Source: Synechococcus sp. PCC 6312
GTDB lineage: Bacteria > Cyanobacteriota > Cyanobacteriia > Thermosynechococcales > Thermosynechococcaceae
Assembly (NCBI RefSeq): GCF_000316685.1
Contig: NC_019680.1
Coordinates: 1-64,000, forward strand
Length of the DNA: 64,000 nucleotides
Direction of reading: 5' to 3'
Part shown: positions 36,230 through 45,754 of the stretch, one piece after another
Layout of the letters: each line of letters opens with the position of its first letter
Numbering within the stretch: position 1 is the stretch's first letter
Program-made: the position numbers and the translations under genes
The notes under the pieces: model-generated
What the model was told of the DNA's origin: nothing
The model's database searches: none
The model's input: the letters and a program-made list of their open reading frames with translations, nothing else

Positions 36230-37756
36230 TTAAGGCTGGGGGTGACGATTGGAGTCCGCCAGGGCTTTTTGAAGTTCCGCTGGGGTTTTCGGCATCCAGG
36301 CCAGTCCCCGTAATTTGCGTAACATTTCCATGGCCTCTTGTCGCGATTGCCCGGAATTTGCCTCATATCGCTGCCAAAAATCTTCCCACCAACCCGGCGG
36401 TTCTTGTTTGGGGCCTTGATATTCCGTTGGCCGGCCGGTGCTACCATCCACCACTAAACTGCCGACAAAATCCGCATCCTGATAAACCCGGCTGATTTGG
36501 GCATTGATTTGGCGCATATCCTCTGGTGAGACCATGCCATTACTCGTGGCTTTATAAAACTGCACCGTGACACGAATTGGGAAACGGGGGTCGCGCTCGA
36601 TTGGGAGGTTATCAATTTCTGTATAAGGCCCTTCCACTCGCCCATGGCCAATCACCGCAGCTTCCACATTAGAACCACCCCTACTTGCAGATTCCATCAT
36701 CGGAGCAGCACTGGGAAAAGCTTGGTTCAGACTGAAATCACGTTGCGGTCGGGGCTGTTGTTTGAGGGGGACTTGAATTAACATCACCATATTCAAACCA
36801 TCAGCTTCGGCCTGGGCAGAGGTGAGCGGCGTAGTCGGACCGGGAGCGTCAGGGTTACTGCTAAAATCACTGGCTCGTTGTCCGGTTAAGCTAGCCCGCA
36901 ACCCATTTTTGTTAAAGAATAGGCGTTGGCCCCAGGTCTGTCCAGCTTGAAAACCATCCCGCTTGTTGTCAATAATCGTGGCACTGGTTCCTTCACGGGT
37001 GACAAGGATCGTCAGGACAGCCGGATTTTTCTCGTAGGACTGATAGTTAAACAACACCGGATTAAATTCGGCTTTACCACCCTGAGGAATAGGCAGAAAA
37101 CAGGCCTGGGCACTGACCAACACATGGGTATCGCGGGGAGCTAAGAGGGATTTATTTCGGCCAGGCCAAGATTGGGGCTGGTGGAGATAGTTGCGAAAAT
37201 TACTGAGCAATTCTTTGAGGCTGACCCGTTTGAGCGTTCTACCTTTTTCATTGCCAACTCGGATATAAAATCGCTCCAGCGGCACATCCCCGGTTTTATC
37301 CGTGAAGTTGGGATAGCGGATTACGGGCATCAAGCTCAGTTCATAGCTTTTGGTTGTGGGGTTAAACTGCTGCATTTGAATCGTCATGTCGCTGATGTTG
37401 GGGCCAACGGCTGAATTTTGATAGCGGCCCGTATCTTCCCAGGTGACGTTGAGCAGGTTCAGACCGTACTGTTGGGCCAAACGAATCGCTTCGGTATTGT
37501 TCAGCATGGCCTGGGTGCGTTCAATAGTCGTGCGGTATTGCTGATATTGATTTGGAGTCATGACCATAGTTGGGGAATCCGGTTGGGGTTGGCTGGGAGG
37601 TTTGAGCGTGACCAGGCCCCAAGGTTCGGCGGCAATGGCTGGACTGAGGACAGAAGCATGAGGGCTATTTGCCGCCCATTGGTCAGAAACTTTGAGGGTA
37701 ATTAGGGAAAGTGTCCAGAGACCCACTAAACTTGCGGGCCAAAGTAAACGGGTCAT
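36230..37756 (-). CDS. Secreted protein of unknown function, 508 residues
   Basis: The N terminus has a basic start and hydrophobic core (LLWPASLVGLWTLSLITLKV) typical of a Sec signal or anchor. A proline/glutamine-rich segment follows (about residues 52-72), then a mixed alpha/beta region with several conserved-looking stretches (NISDMTIQMQQFN, VSAQACFLPIPQGGKAEFNPV, RFPIRVTVQFYKATSNGMVS). I recognise no domain. It stands alone, convergent with hli. Location is probably periplasm or outer side of the membrane. Confidence 0.8.
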   Translation of the reverse strand: MTRLLWPASLVGLWTLSLITLKVSDQWAANSPHASVLSPAIAAEPWGLVTLKPPSQPQPDSPTMVMTPNQYQQYRTTIERTQAMLNNTEAIRLAQQYGLNLLNVTWEDTGRYQNSAVGPNISDMTIQMQQFNPTTKSYELSLMPVIRYPNFTDKTGDVPLERFYIRVGNEKGRTLKRVSLKELLSNFRNYLHQPQSWPGRNKSLLAPRDTHVLVSAQACFLPIPQGGKAEFNPVLFNYQSYEKNPAVLTILVTREGTSATIIDNKRDGFQAGQTWGQRLFFNKNGLRASLTGQRASDFSSNPDAPGPTTPLTSAQAEADGLNMVMLIQVPLKQQPRPQRDFSLNQAFPSAAPMMESASRGGSNVEAAVIGHGRVEGPYTEIDNLPIERDPRFPIRVTVQFYKATSNGMVSPEDMRQINAQISRVYQDADFVGSLVVDGSTGRPTEYQGPKQEPPGWWEDFWQRYEANSGQSRQEAMEMLRKLRGLAWMPKTPAELQKALADSNRHPQP

Positions 37757-38063
37757 TGAGGTGCCTCCTAGGGTGATTAAATCGCTCGACAGACGGTTGG
37801 TGAGCCTGCCCTTGTTCTTGAAATTGGGGTTGAATGGAGTTCTGAATATTAGATTAGGGGAGGATCAACAAAGGTGCTGCTGAGTTGCCGTTTTGGTAAC
37901 GTACATTTCCATTGATCACCGCCAACATGGCTGAAATTAAGACAGATGCTTTAGACTAGGACATTAACTACATTTGTGAACTTTAATTTATGAATTTTGC
38001 CGTGAGATTCCCCAAATGTAAGGATGATAACTATGTTTGCAACGCCTGAGGGGGCTTGACTCC
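37757..38063. other. Divergent intergenic region, 508-residue gene / sepF-like gene
   Basis: Promoters for both divergent genes should lie here. A TTG at 38037 is in frame with the SepF-like gene. I see no upstream coding sequence that would supply the usual SepF N terminus, and no RNA gene. Confidence 0.4.
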
Positions 38064-38402
38064 ATGAATGATGTTCTCTCTTTATCTCGTGGTTTGAGTG
38101 GTTTGAATAGTGGCTATGAAGTTGTGATTGTCAAACCGCGGGCCTTGAGCGACACAACCCTAATTGTCCAGGCCTTGCGTGCGGATAAAGCGGTAATCCT
38201 TAACTTAGAAGATTTAGAAATTAGTGAAGCCCAACGGATTTCTGATTTTGCAGCCGGGAGTACCTATGCCATTAACGGCCATCAAACTCGCCTCGGAGAA
38301 GCAGTCTTTTTATTCACTCCCAATGTGATTGCCATCCAAACCCCCAACTCCCAAGCAGCAACTCCGGCAACTGGTGCGCCAGCCCCCCAACCTGTCAGCT
38401 AG
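38064..38402 (+). CDS. SepF-like protein, core domain only
   Basis: 112 residues (121 from the TTG at 38037). The middle, VVIVKPRALSDTTLIVQALRADKAVILNLEDL and ISDFAAGSTYAINGHQTRLGEAVFLFTP, is the SepF (DUF552) fold that in other cyanobacteria bridges FtsZ to the membrane. The usual N-terminal membrane-binding helix and acidic linker are missing; typical proteins have about 180-200 residues. A short alanine/proline tail ends the protein. It could be a second, soluble SepF paralogue or a reduced one. A weak terminator-like hairpin follows. Confidence 0.8.
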   Translation: MNDVLSLSRGLSGLNSGYEVVIVKPRALSDTTLIVQALRADKAVILNLEDLEISEAQRISDFAAGSTYAINGHQTRLGEAVFLFTPNVIAIQTPNSQAATPATGAPAPQPVS

Positions 38403-38537
38403 TTGGCTCAGGTTCTCCGGCTCCTCCCCTGTGAACAAACTCTGAACCGAAATCATCACCGGTGAAGGACATCAGAGATTATTTATTTCATCCCAACCTG
38501 TTTGTCCGGCTGAGTTACCCCTGGCAGGTTCCCACCC

Positions 38538-38555
38538 ATCCTGTCAGGATTTTTT
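38538..38555 (+). terminator. Possible intrinsic terminator after the sepF-like gene
   Basis: ATCCT-GTC-AGGAT followed by six T residues: a five-pair stem with a three-base loop, 135 bases after the stop codon. The stem is short, so this is tentative. Confidence 0.35.
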
Positions 38556-38635
38556 GGCTAAAGAGCGAGAAACGGGGCCTGAATCGCTAACATGGAAATG
38601 GTTCCGGCAAATGCGAGTGATTTGAGGAAAAGCGC

Positions 38636-39541
38636 GTGGGTATCCCAGTTCCAATGTTTTACCCAGTTTTAGGCCAAATTGTGAATGTGGGCCTTGGGCC
38701 AGCCGGGATTTTGGGCATTGGCCTGGCCGTGGGTGGAGCCGTTTTATATTTCTTGCGCTCTGTCCGGCCGGAGTTAGCCCGTGATCATGACATATTTTTT
38801 GCGGCGGTTTGTTTACTCTGTGGCGGAATTCTTTTTTTCCAGGGTTGGCGACTCGATCCGATTCTCTTTTTTGGTCAGGTTCTCTTAACGGGTTCCGCAG
38901 TCTTCTTTGCGATTGAAAGTATTCGCCTCCGCCGGATTGCCACGGAACAGGCCCGCCGGAATACTCCAGTTGTGGATGAAGATCGTCCGGTCAGTCGCAC
39001 CTATACCTATCGGGCCGAGCTAGAGGAATTGGAACCCTACGAGGAAGACTTACCACCCGTGCGCCGGATTCGAGGCAGTCGTGATGCAAGCCGGGAGCGT
39101 TATGACGATGCTTGGGAGGATGATGTAACTCCGGCCGGCCGTTTGCCCTCCCGCCGTGGCAATGCTCCAGAACCTCCGGAACGACCGATTCGCCCAGAGC
39201 GTCCACCTACGAACCCTCGCCCAACCCGACCCACCAATCGCCGTCCCAGTCGTCCCACCGTTGAGGATGATTCACCCGTAGATAATTATGGAGAACCCCA
39301 GGCCCCGTCCCGTTATGAGGATGCTCCACCCCCGCGCCCCCGGCCAGCCGCCAGTCGTCCCAGTTCTACCCCGGATACTTCAGAACCTCGGAGTCGCAAA
39401 GTTGGCCCCCGCCGCCGCCCTCGTCCCCGTCCCGAATTAAATGACGATCAACCGATTGATACGGATTACCAACCCCTAGATCGGCCCAGCTACTCCACGG
39501 ATTCTGGGGATGTAGATAATTCTGGTAACTTTGATCGCTAA
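38636..39541 (+). CDS. Ycf66 family protein with long charged tail
   Basis: Ycf66 proteins are found in cyanobacteria and some plastids; their function is not established. The first about 110 residues carry three hydrophobic segments (FGQVLLTGSAVFFAIE the last). From about residue 115 to the end the protein is rich in Arg, Pro, Asp and Glu and probably disordered. The GTG start at 38636 gives MGIPVPMFYPVLG; an in-frame ATG at 38654 (MFYPVLGQIV) may be the true start. Convergent with ddl. Confidence 0.88.
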   Translation: MGIPVPMFYPVLGQIVNVGLGPAGILGIGLAVGGAVLYFLRSVRPELARDHDIFFAAVCLLCGGILFFQGWRLDPILFFGQVLLTGSAVFFAIESIRLRRIATEQARRNTPVVDEDRPVSRTYTYRAELEELEPYEEDLPPVRRIRGSRDASRERYDDAWEDDVTPAGRLPSRRGNAPEPPERPIRPERPPTNPRPTRPTNRRPSRPTVEDDSPVDNYGEPQAPSRYEDAPPPRPRPAASRPSSTPDTSEPRSRKVGPRRRPRPRPELNDDQPIDTDYQPLDRPSYSTDSGDVDNSGNFDR

Positions 39542-39568
39542 GGCTATTTTTCCCCTGGTTATCTGTCG

Positions 39569-40627
39569 TTAGCTTGCTCCCCGTGCCAAGGCCAGTCGGA
39601 CTAATTCATCCACTAAATCAGGAAAGGCGAGCCCACTTTTGAGCCAGAGTTGGGGATACATACTGAGGGCAGTGAATCCGGGCAGGGTATTGACTTCGTT
39701 GATAAGGATTTCTCCCGTTGCTTCCAGATAGAAAAAGTCCATCCGGGCTAAGCCTGATGCGCCAATGGCTTTGAAAGCTTTGATTGACATGGCCTGGATT
39801 TGCTCGACAACCGCTGGGGGTAAGTTGGCCGGAATCAGGAGATTTGCCCGCCCATCGGTATATTTCGTTTCATAGTCATAAAATTCACTGCTGTAGGTAA
39901 TTTCGCCAATCACCGAGGCCTGGGGGCGATCATTCCCTAGAACCGCACATTCAACTTCGCGGGCAATCACTCCAGCCTCCACAATAATCCGGGTGTCGTA
40001 ACTGGCAGCATTGTCGAGGGCGGTGGTGAGTTGGTCGCGATTTTTGACTTTGGTAATCCCCACAGAAGAGCCGAGATTGGCGGGTTTAACGAAGCAAGGA
40101 TAACCGAGAGTTGACTCAATTTGATCACAGAGATGGCTATACACACACGGATCCGACCAGATTTCACTCCGATTGACTGGCAGATAGGCGACTTGCTCCA
40201 GGCCAGCGGCGGCAAATACGGCTTTCATCAGAATTTTATCCATCCCCACCGCAGATGCCGCAACCCCAGAGCCTACCCAAGGTTTTTGCACCAGTTTGAA
40301 TAGGCCTTGGATCGTGCCGTCTTCCCCGTTGGGGCCGTGGAGGATGGGGAACCAAACATCGATCTCGCTGACTTGGGGGGGGAACTGCCAAAGATTAGGT
40401 GTTGTTGTATCGGTTACGGACAGGGGTTGCCCCGTAGCCAGAATCGAAGTTGCGATGTTCGGTGCTGACCAGGCCCCGTTCTTGCCAATGTAAAAGGGAA
40501 CTAACTCATATTTATCGGTGTTTGGTGGGGTGATGAGTCCTTTGGCAATGGCCTGGGCAGAGATAATTGAAACCTCATGTTCCCCGGAGCGGCCGCCAAA
40601 GACTAATCCCACCTTGATCCGACTCAT
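39569..40627 (-). CDS. ddl: D-alanine-D-alanine ligase
   Basis: Joins two D-alanines with ATP for peptidoglycan precursors. The 352-residue protein begins with [19 protein letters not shown] (substrate-binding loop with Glu), continues with [33 protein letters not shown] (ATP-grasp loop) and ends with [13 protein letters not shown] and MYPQLW, which bind magnesium and the second D-alanine. Normal length. Co-directional with the EgtB-like gene, which ends it 66 bases upstream. Confidence 0.96.
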   Translation of the reverse strand: MSRIKVGLVFGGRSGEHEVSIISAQAIAKGLITPPNTDKYELVPFYIGKNGAWSAPNIATSILATGQPLSVTDTTTPNLWQFPPQVSEIDVWFPILHGPNGEDGTIQGLFKLVQKPWVGSGVAASAVGMDKILMKAVFAAAGLEQVAYLPVNRSEIWSDPCVYSHLCDQIESTLGYPCFVKPANLGSSVGITKVKNRDQLTTALDNAASYDTRIIVEAGVIAREVECAVLGNDRPQASVIGEITYSSEFYDYETKYTDGRANLLIPANLPPAVVEQIQAMSIKAFKAIGASGLARMDFFYLEATGEILINEVNTLPGFTALSMYPQLWLKSGLAFPDLVDELVRLALARGAS

Positions 40628-40692
40628 CTCTTGATCCTGTGTGTTTGATTCTTATTCAGCTTATTACATCGGGATGGCCGGATAGATGGCTC

Positions 40693-41877
40693 TCATGTCC
40701 TTACACAGCGGATTCCGGCAAAAATTTCTTGGGTGTGGGGATGATACCAGTTCCGGAACGAGGGGCGTTGGGTGAGGGGTTGGCTGGCAAAACTCTGGCC
40801 TTTGAGAACCCGATGGGCCCGGTCAAAATAGGCGGCGGAATAGCCTGGATAGGGGGAGCTACAAAACCCCGGATAGGGATGAAACCAGGTGTCAGTCCAT
40901 TCCCAAACTTGCCCAAAGCCATAGGAGGATGTTGAGAGGGAACTTGTGTAATGGTCTCTAGGTGTGGCGAGGGGAATTTCAGATCGGGGTGGGGCCTGGA
41001 GGACTTGCTGGGCCCGTTCCCATTGGTGTTCTGTTGGGAGTTGTTTACCCATAAAGGCAGCATAGGCGGCGGCTTCATACCAACTCACTCCACAGACTGG
41101 ATGATCTGAACTCACCGGCCAGGCCCAATACCGGGGTTGATTGATTTGATATTGTTTTCGCCAGGCCCAGCCCTCTGCTGTCCACCATTGTTCGGTTTCA
41201 TAGCCACCGGATTCGATGAAATATTGAAATTGGCCACGGCTGACGGGCTGTTGATCAATCTGAAATGCGGGGATTTCCTCAGCCAGGCCTGGTTTTTCGT
41301 TGTCCAAGAGCAGTAATGAGGGAGCCGAGGGCTTGAGGACACCAGCAGGAATTGTCACCATTGCGGTAATCTGCTTGTTGACAGGGATAACAGTTGTACT
41401 TAGAGGATTCGGAGCCTGGAGTGCGAGGATCATTTGAATTGTTTCTCCGTGTTGGGCTTCGTGTTGCAATAACCACCAGGCTAGCCATTCCTGGGCTTGG
41501 AAATCCTGCTTCACCCATGCCGTTAATATAGCCGCCCGGATGGTGGCGAGATAGGTGCAAATTTCTTGGAGTGGGGGCAGTTGGGAACGGGCTGTTTTCG
41601 GTAAACCACTGGCGGCAAATAGGGCGTTGTAGTCTGGGGGGGTGAGTTGTTCCCGTAATGATTTGGGTAAGAGCCAGAGTCCTTCTGTCCAGCCAATATG
41701 TCCTAAATGCCAACCCACAGGGCTAAAGTCAGGATGGGCCTGGTGACAAAAGGCTGCTGGGGAAACGGAGTCAAATAAGCTCAGGCTGGCTTGGCGGAGG
41801 GCAAAGAACTGGTCAATGAATGTGTGTCGGCTGAGGGCGGCCTGGGGGTCAGAAATTAGCACAGTGGCAGGGGGCAA
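40693..41877 (-). CDS. EgtB-like non-haem iron sulfoxide synthase
   Basis: 394 residues with an N-terminal DinB-type domain and a C-terminal formylglycine-generating-enzyme (FGE) domain, as in EgtB, which joins hercynine to a thiol in ergothioneine synthesis. The probable iron ligands are His60 (with His57 next to it) in GWHLGHIGWTE and His139/His143 in HEAQHGE. The FGE part has GVSWYEAAAYAAFMGKQLPTE and GQVWEWTDTWF. Related enzymes OvoA and SenA cannot be excluded. No EgtD methyltransferase is adjacent; an EgtC-like gene lies at 62953. Confidence 0.85.
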   Translation of the reverse strand: MPPATVLISDPQAALSRHTFIDQFFALRQASLSLFDSVSPAAFCHQAHPDFSPVGWHLGHIGWTEGLWLLPKSLREQLTPPDYNALFAASGLPKTARSQLPPLQEICTYLATIRAAILTAWVKQDFQAQEWLAWWLLQHEAQHGETIQMILALQAPNPLSTTVIPVNKQITAMVTIPAGVLKPSAPSLLLLDNEKPGLAEEIPAFQIDQQPVSRGQFQYFIESGGYETEQWWTAEGWAWRKQYQINQPRYWAWPVSSDHPVCGVSWYEAAAYAAFMGKQLPTEHQWERAQQVLQAPPRSEIPLATPRDHYTSSLSTSSYGFGQVWEWTDTWFHPYPGFCSSPYPGYSAAYFDRAHRVLKGQSFASQPLTQRPSFRNWYHPHTQEIFAGIRCVRT

Positions 41878-41950
41878 GTTGACAGCAGTTGATCTTGATG
41901 ATTGTTATGGTAATCGGCTGATACTTTGATGGCAGGGTTCTGAGGCGATT

Positions 41951-42646
41951 CTAAACCACATTAGAAATCACATTCACCACCAGGCCAAAGACCACCGCCA
42001 CAAAAATAAACGACAATACCGATTGCACCAAGCTAACCGAGCGCATTTCGTAACTAATAATCGAAACATCGGAGGTTTGGTAACACATGGCAATTGTGAA
42101 GGAATAGTAGAGAAAATCTCGATAGGACACCAGGTCTTCATGGGGAAAATCTAGCCCCTTGCGGTAGGGAACCCCGGCTGCGTGGGTTCGGACTGATTCC
42201 TCAATCTCGTCATAGTAGAGATGGGCATAGTGAATGGCGAAATAGATATGTACCAACAGCCAAGACAGAAAGATGGCCAGGAAGGAGAGGCCCATGTGCA
42301 GGTTGGTAATCAAGGGGGGATACTTTTGCGAGTTGTCTAGCATCACGGCCACGCCGACAAACCCTAATAGGGAAAACAGAACAACAACCGTCAGTAAGGC
42401 GACATTACTCGGTTCTCCCCCTTGGGCATGGTGATAGGTTTGGGCTGGAGTGGCATTCCAGAGAAATGTTCCCAAAATTGCTAAGTGCAGAAATAACCCC
42501 AAGTTAAAGGCCGTCAGGATACGAATTTCCCACCAAGGAGTTTCGATTAGGGCATAGGCGGCAACGGCCAGGCCAAGGGATAGGAGCAACCGGATCAGGG
42601 GCTTGGCCAGAATCAGATTGATCTTGCGGTTGGATGATGCGGACAT
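41951..42646 (-). CDS. DUF1345 membrane protein
   Basis: 231 residues with five or six hydrophobic segments and the family motif around YYSFTIAMCYQTSDVSI near residue 180, with the C-terminal segment FIFVAVVFGLVVNVI. The family is widespread in bacteria, is of unknown function and resembles ion-channel-like membrane proteins. The N terminus is basic (NRKINLILAKPLIR), consistent with a cytoplasmic start. The gene lies between the EgtB-like gene and the S4-domain gene on the same strand, with no sign of an operon link. Confidence 0.85.
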   Translation of the reverse strand: MSASSNRKINLILAKPLIRLLLSLGLAVAAYALIETPWWEIRILTAFNLGLFLHLAILGTFLWNATPAQTYHHAQGGEPSNVALLTVVVLFSLLGFVGVAVMLDNSQKYPPLITNLHMGLSFLAIFLSWLLVHIYFAIHYAHLYYDEIEESVRTHAAGVPYRKGLDFPHEDLVSYRDFLYYSFTIAMCYQTSDVSIISYEMRSVSLVQSVLSFIFVAVVFGLVVNVISNVV

Positions 42647-42670
42647 GATTCTTGATCTCCCCTGATAAAC

Positions 42671-43447
42671 CTAGCTAGCACGGCTTAATTCGACTCGATA
42701 GCGTTCCTTTTTGGTGACTTGAATCGACCCGATGGTCAGGTGGCCCCGCTGTTTGAGCGTCACTAAGTCCCCAGTTTTCAGGAGATGACTTGGTTGGTTA
42801 ATCGGCTGCCAGTTGACCCGCACCGCACCGCCATTGATCATCTCTACCATTTTGCTCCGGGACATTCCAAATCCGGCTGAGGCTAAGGCATCTAAGCGCA
42901 GTGAAGCTTCCACAGTGGTTAGGGTTTTAATCTGGGGAGGTCTGACCCGAAGTTCCTGCCAGGCCTGGGGTTGGGCATTAACTGGCACTGTACGAACCTG
43001 TTTCACCTGGCCCAAGGAGATGTCTAAACCTGGGACGAGAATCACCTGTGCGCCCCGATCTCCAAGGAGGATAATGTCACCAATCTGATCCGTGGGGATG
43101 CCTGCCATTATGAGGGCCTGGTGAAAGTCCGTATCCGTGGGCGGGTCAAAGAGAAAGTTCCCGGCAATTGCCCAGAGTTCCAGGCCAATATTGCTTTGGT
43201 CTAAGGGGATATCGGTGCGGGCTAAGACCATGCGTTGGCGTTCTGCTTGGGGATAGCCCCCCCAGGCCTGGTAGTGGAGATCCGTTAACTGGTTGAGAGC
43301 TGCGATAGCTTCTAGGCGAACGAGGGGGTCGAGAAAATCTGTCACCACCACCTCCCAGGTTTTGAAGGCCTGTTCACTCTGGTTGAGAATTTGCTTCAAG
43401 GCCTGGGGAAATTGGGCTTCTTCAAGCAGTTCATGATGGCTGGGCAT
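42671..43447 (-). CDS. Photosystem II S4-domain RNA-binding protein
   Basis: 258 residues. The C-terminal S4 domain (ASLRLDALASAGFGMSRSKMVEMI then INGGAVRVNW) binds structured RNA; the N-terminal part matches the YlmH-like family that cyanobacteria and plants use around photosystem II assembly or division. A longer frame to 43567 overlaps the HAD gene and is rejected: the ATG at 43447 shares one base with the HAD stop (TAATG), so the two genes are translationally coupled. Exact role is not established. Confidence 0.88.
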   Translation of the reverse strand: MPSHHELLEEAQFPQALKQILNQSEQAFKTWEVVVTDFLDPLVRLEAIAALNQLTDLHYQAWGGYPQAERQRMVLARTDIPLDQSNIGLELWAIAGNFLFDPPTDTDFHQALIMAGIPTDQIGDIILLGDRGAQVILVPGLDISLGQVKQVRTVPVNAQPQAWQELRVRPPQIKTLTTVEASLRLDALASAGFGMSRSKMVEMINGGAVRVNWQPINQPSHLLKTGDLVTLKQRGHLTIGSIQVTKKERYRVELSRAS

Positions 43448-44247
43448 TAGGGGATCTCCTTGGGCATCCAGGTGGAAAAGTCCTGACAAAACTGATCCAA
43501 CTGCAACAGGGTAATTCTGGAATCCGCTTGGGCCTGGGTACAGGTGGCCACCGTTGTATAACCCCAAGCCGCCAGAAATAGCTGGACTTGATTTAAGCGG
43601 GGTTCCCTTTCTACTGATTGCAGGGCCTCGAGCCGATCTTCGACAAACCAGATGGGCAAGGAAACCCTGTCTTGCAATTTGAGGAGAACCTCGACTTTGG
43701 TTTGCTGGCAGTCCTTACCATAAATTCCGAGGGAGGGGCAATTCACCTGGGCCTGGGTGAGTAAATATTCCACAAAGCGAGTTTCTTTCGTGGTAATGAT
43801 GACTAGGGGTAAAGCCAATTTTTCCCAGGCCTGGAGTTGGGCCACCACCCCCGGATAAAACTGATGTAGCCCCAACCAACCTTGCCAGTCCCGCTTAATC
43901 CATTCATCCCGGATGCGATCTAGGGTTTGGCCCAAATGCCGCCAGTTTAAATCTTCCTCAGTCAGGATCCGCTGTTTTATCGTGCTCCAGTTTGACTGAA
44001 TTTCCCGTAGGCGATACCCCTTAATCAGGCCCCGTAAGACTAGCGGCATTTCCCAACCGTGGGTGACAATCGGGCGTAAGGTTTTGAACTGGGCTTCTAA
44101 CGCTGGGGGAGGAGTCTTGACGGAGGTGGGCCAAATTTGCCGATAGGCCACCCAACTGGCCTGGAAATACTCCCGTAACCCATCACAGATCACCCCATCA
44201 AAGTCAAGGGCAAGAGTTCCGGCCTGGCAATTTACAAGATTAGACAT
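43447..44247 (-). CDS. HAD-superfamily hydrolase
   Basis: 266 residues. Motif I LALDFDGVICDGLREYF gives the two catalytic aspartates (Asp15 and Asp17); motif II PLVIITTKETRF provides the threonine; WFVEDRLEAL is the motif IV-like acidic pair. The cap region between residues 30 and 130 is helical. Substrate unknown. It is coupled to the following S4-domain gene, and tRNA-Gln lies just upstream on the same strand. Confidence 0.88.
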   Translation of the reverse strand: MSNLVNCQAGTLALDFDGVICDGLREYFQASWVAYRQIWPTSVKTPPPALEAQFKTLRPIVTHGWEMPLVLRGLIKGYRLREIQSNWSTIKQRILTEEDLNWRHLGQTLDRIRDEWIKRDWQGWLGLHQFYPGVVAQLQAWEKLALPLVIITTKETRFVEYLLTQAQVNCPSLGIYGKDCQQTKVEVLLKLQDRVSLPIWFVEDRLEALQSVEREPRLNQVQLFLAAWGYTTVATCTQAQADSRITLLQLDQFCQDFSTWMPKEIP

Positions 44248-44264
44248 TGCTCAAAAGCGAGGGA

Positions 44265-44336
44265 CTGGGGCGGGAGGATTCGAACCCCCGAATGGCGGGA
44301 CCAAAACCCGCTGCCTTACCGCTTGGCGACACCCCA
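44265..44336 (-). tRNA. trnQ: tRNA-Gln (UUG)
   Basis: A complete 72-base cloverleaf on the minus strand: acceptor TGGGGTG pairs with CGCCCCA with one G-T pair, anticodon loop TTTTGGT with anticodon TTG, and T arm GGTTCGAATCC. The discriminator base is G. CCA is not encoded. Confidence 0.97.
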
Positions 44337-44519
44337 ACTTGTGCGCTTAAACATCCTAGCAAGTCCCCAGAGATTTCGACAAGGACTGATGGAGATTGTT
44401 CTCTACTTCACAACCCCGTTGATCCAGGTTTGATTTGGATTGAGAGGGAACGGATCTTCGGATGACATCTTGTCTTAGGATAAATAAGGCCCGTCCTCAC
44501 ACCCAGCCTCAAACAATCT

Positions 44520-45329
44520 ATGAAGTCCTATCTCGCTGCCGCTGTCCAGATGACCAGTTTGCCGGATCTTGCTAAGAATTTAGCCCAAGCTGAGGAACTG
44601 ATTGAACTAGCGATCCGGCGCGGGGCTGAGTTGGTGGGACTGCCGGAAAACTTTTCATTTTTGGGAGATGATTCCGTCAAAGTTGCTCAAGCGGCGGAAA
44701 TTGCCAGTCAAACCGAACAATTTCTACGGCGAATGGCCCAACGGTTTCAAATTACTCTCTTGGGGGGGGGCTATCCAGTCCCGACAGCAACGGGCAAAGT
44801 TTATAATACGGCCTTATTAGTTGGCCCCAATGGTCAAGAACTGGCCCGCTACCAAAAAGTCCATTTATTTGACGTAGATTTACCCGATGGCAACATCTAT
44901 CACGAATCTGGAACAGTCTTAGCGGGTTCAACCCTTCCCCCAGTCTATGCTTCACCCACCTTGGGCAATATTGGCTTATCTGTATGCTATGATGTCCGGT
45001 TTCCAGAACTCTATCGAGCCTTAGTCAAAGCCGGAGCGAATGTTCTCTTTGTCCCCGCCGCCTTCACCGCCTTTACGGGGAAAGATCATTGGCAAGTCCT
45101 CCTCCAGGCCCGCGCCATTGAAAACACCGCTTATGTCCTGGCCCCGGCCCAAACGGGTCAACATTATGCCCGCCGCCAAACCCATGGCCATGCGATGATT
45201 GTGGATCCCTGGGGAACCATTCTGGCTGATGCTGGAGACCGGCCGGGGTTAGCAGTGGCGGCGATTGAACCCTTACGTCTGGAACAAGTTCGCCAACAAA
45301 TGCCCTGTCTCCAACATCGGGTTTTTTAG
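44520..45329 (+). CDS. Carbon-nitrogen hydrolase (Nit1-like amidase)
   Basis: 269 residues of the nitrilase superfamily with a full Glu-Lys-Cys triad: GLPENFSFLG, RYQKVHLFDVDLP and GLSVCYDVRFPELYRAL. The closest known activity is deaminated-glutathione (and similar alpha-keto acid monoamide) amidase, a metabolite-repair enzyme; this is inferred from the motif HLFDVDLPDG. Soluble, no signal. Convergent with the dispanin-like gene, with six bases between stops. Confidence 0.92.
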   Translation: MKSYLAAAVQMTSLPDLAKNLAQAEELIELAIRRGAELVGLPENFSFLGDDSVKVAQAAEIASQTEQFLRRMAQRFQITLLGGGYPVPTATGKVYNTALLVGPNGQELARYQKVHLFDVDLPDGNIYHESGTVLAGSTLPPVYASPTLGNIGLSVCYDVRFPELYRALVKAGANVLFVPAAFTAFTGKDHWQVLLQARAIENTAYVLAPAQTGQHYARRQTHGHAMIVDPWGTILADAGDRPGLAVAAIEPLRLEQVRQQMPCLQHRVF

Positions 45330-45335
45330 AGCCTT

Positions 45336-45596
45336 TTATTGATTAACCGCTTGGAAGGCAATAACCTGGATGATAATGTAAATCACCGAGATTGCTAAAC
45401 CACTGCCAAAGGCAATCCAGCTCCAGAGTTTAGCCTTTTCGGAGGCTGCAATTGCGCCTGTGCGATCCCCGGCAGCCAGTTTGGTGTTGACTTGGGAAGC
45501 ATAGACAATGGCCACAATGCCAAAGGGAATACAGCAGCAAACAGTGGATAAAATTGCAGGGACTAAGTAGTTGGGGACGGATTGATCGGCGGTCAT
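45336..45596 (-). CDS. CD225/dispanin-like membrane protein
   Basis: 86 residues with two membrane segments: LVPAILSTVCCCIPFGIVAIVYASQV (with the CCC-x-P pattern of the family) and a second C-terminal segment WSWIAFGSGLAISVIYIII. The loop between is hydrophilic (AAGDRTGAIAASEKAKLW). The CD225 family includes eukaryotic IFITM proteins; bacterial members have no settled function. The gene is between the amidase and the GNAT gene. A good ribosome binding site was not noticed. Confidence 0.85.
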   Translation of the reverse strand: MTADQSVPNYLVPAILSTVCCCIPFGIVAIVYASQVNTKLAAGDRTGAIAASEKAKLWSWIAFGSGLAISVIYIIIQVIAFQAVNQ

Positions 45597-45754
45597 AAAA
45601 ATTCCTTCAGTTGAACTTACCGGATTCCCATTGGGTATATCGCCACAGCAGCAATAGGAATTCGCCTCTCAATGTACTCCAGAGATAGGCGTAGTCTGAA
45701 AAATGCAGCGAAATTTAACCTTATGGCTGGATCAATTGAAAAGCCCGCTCTAAC

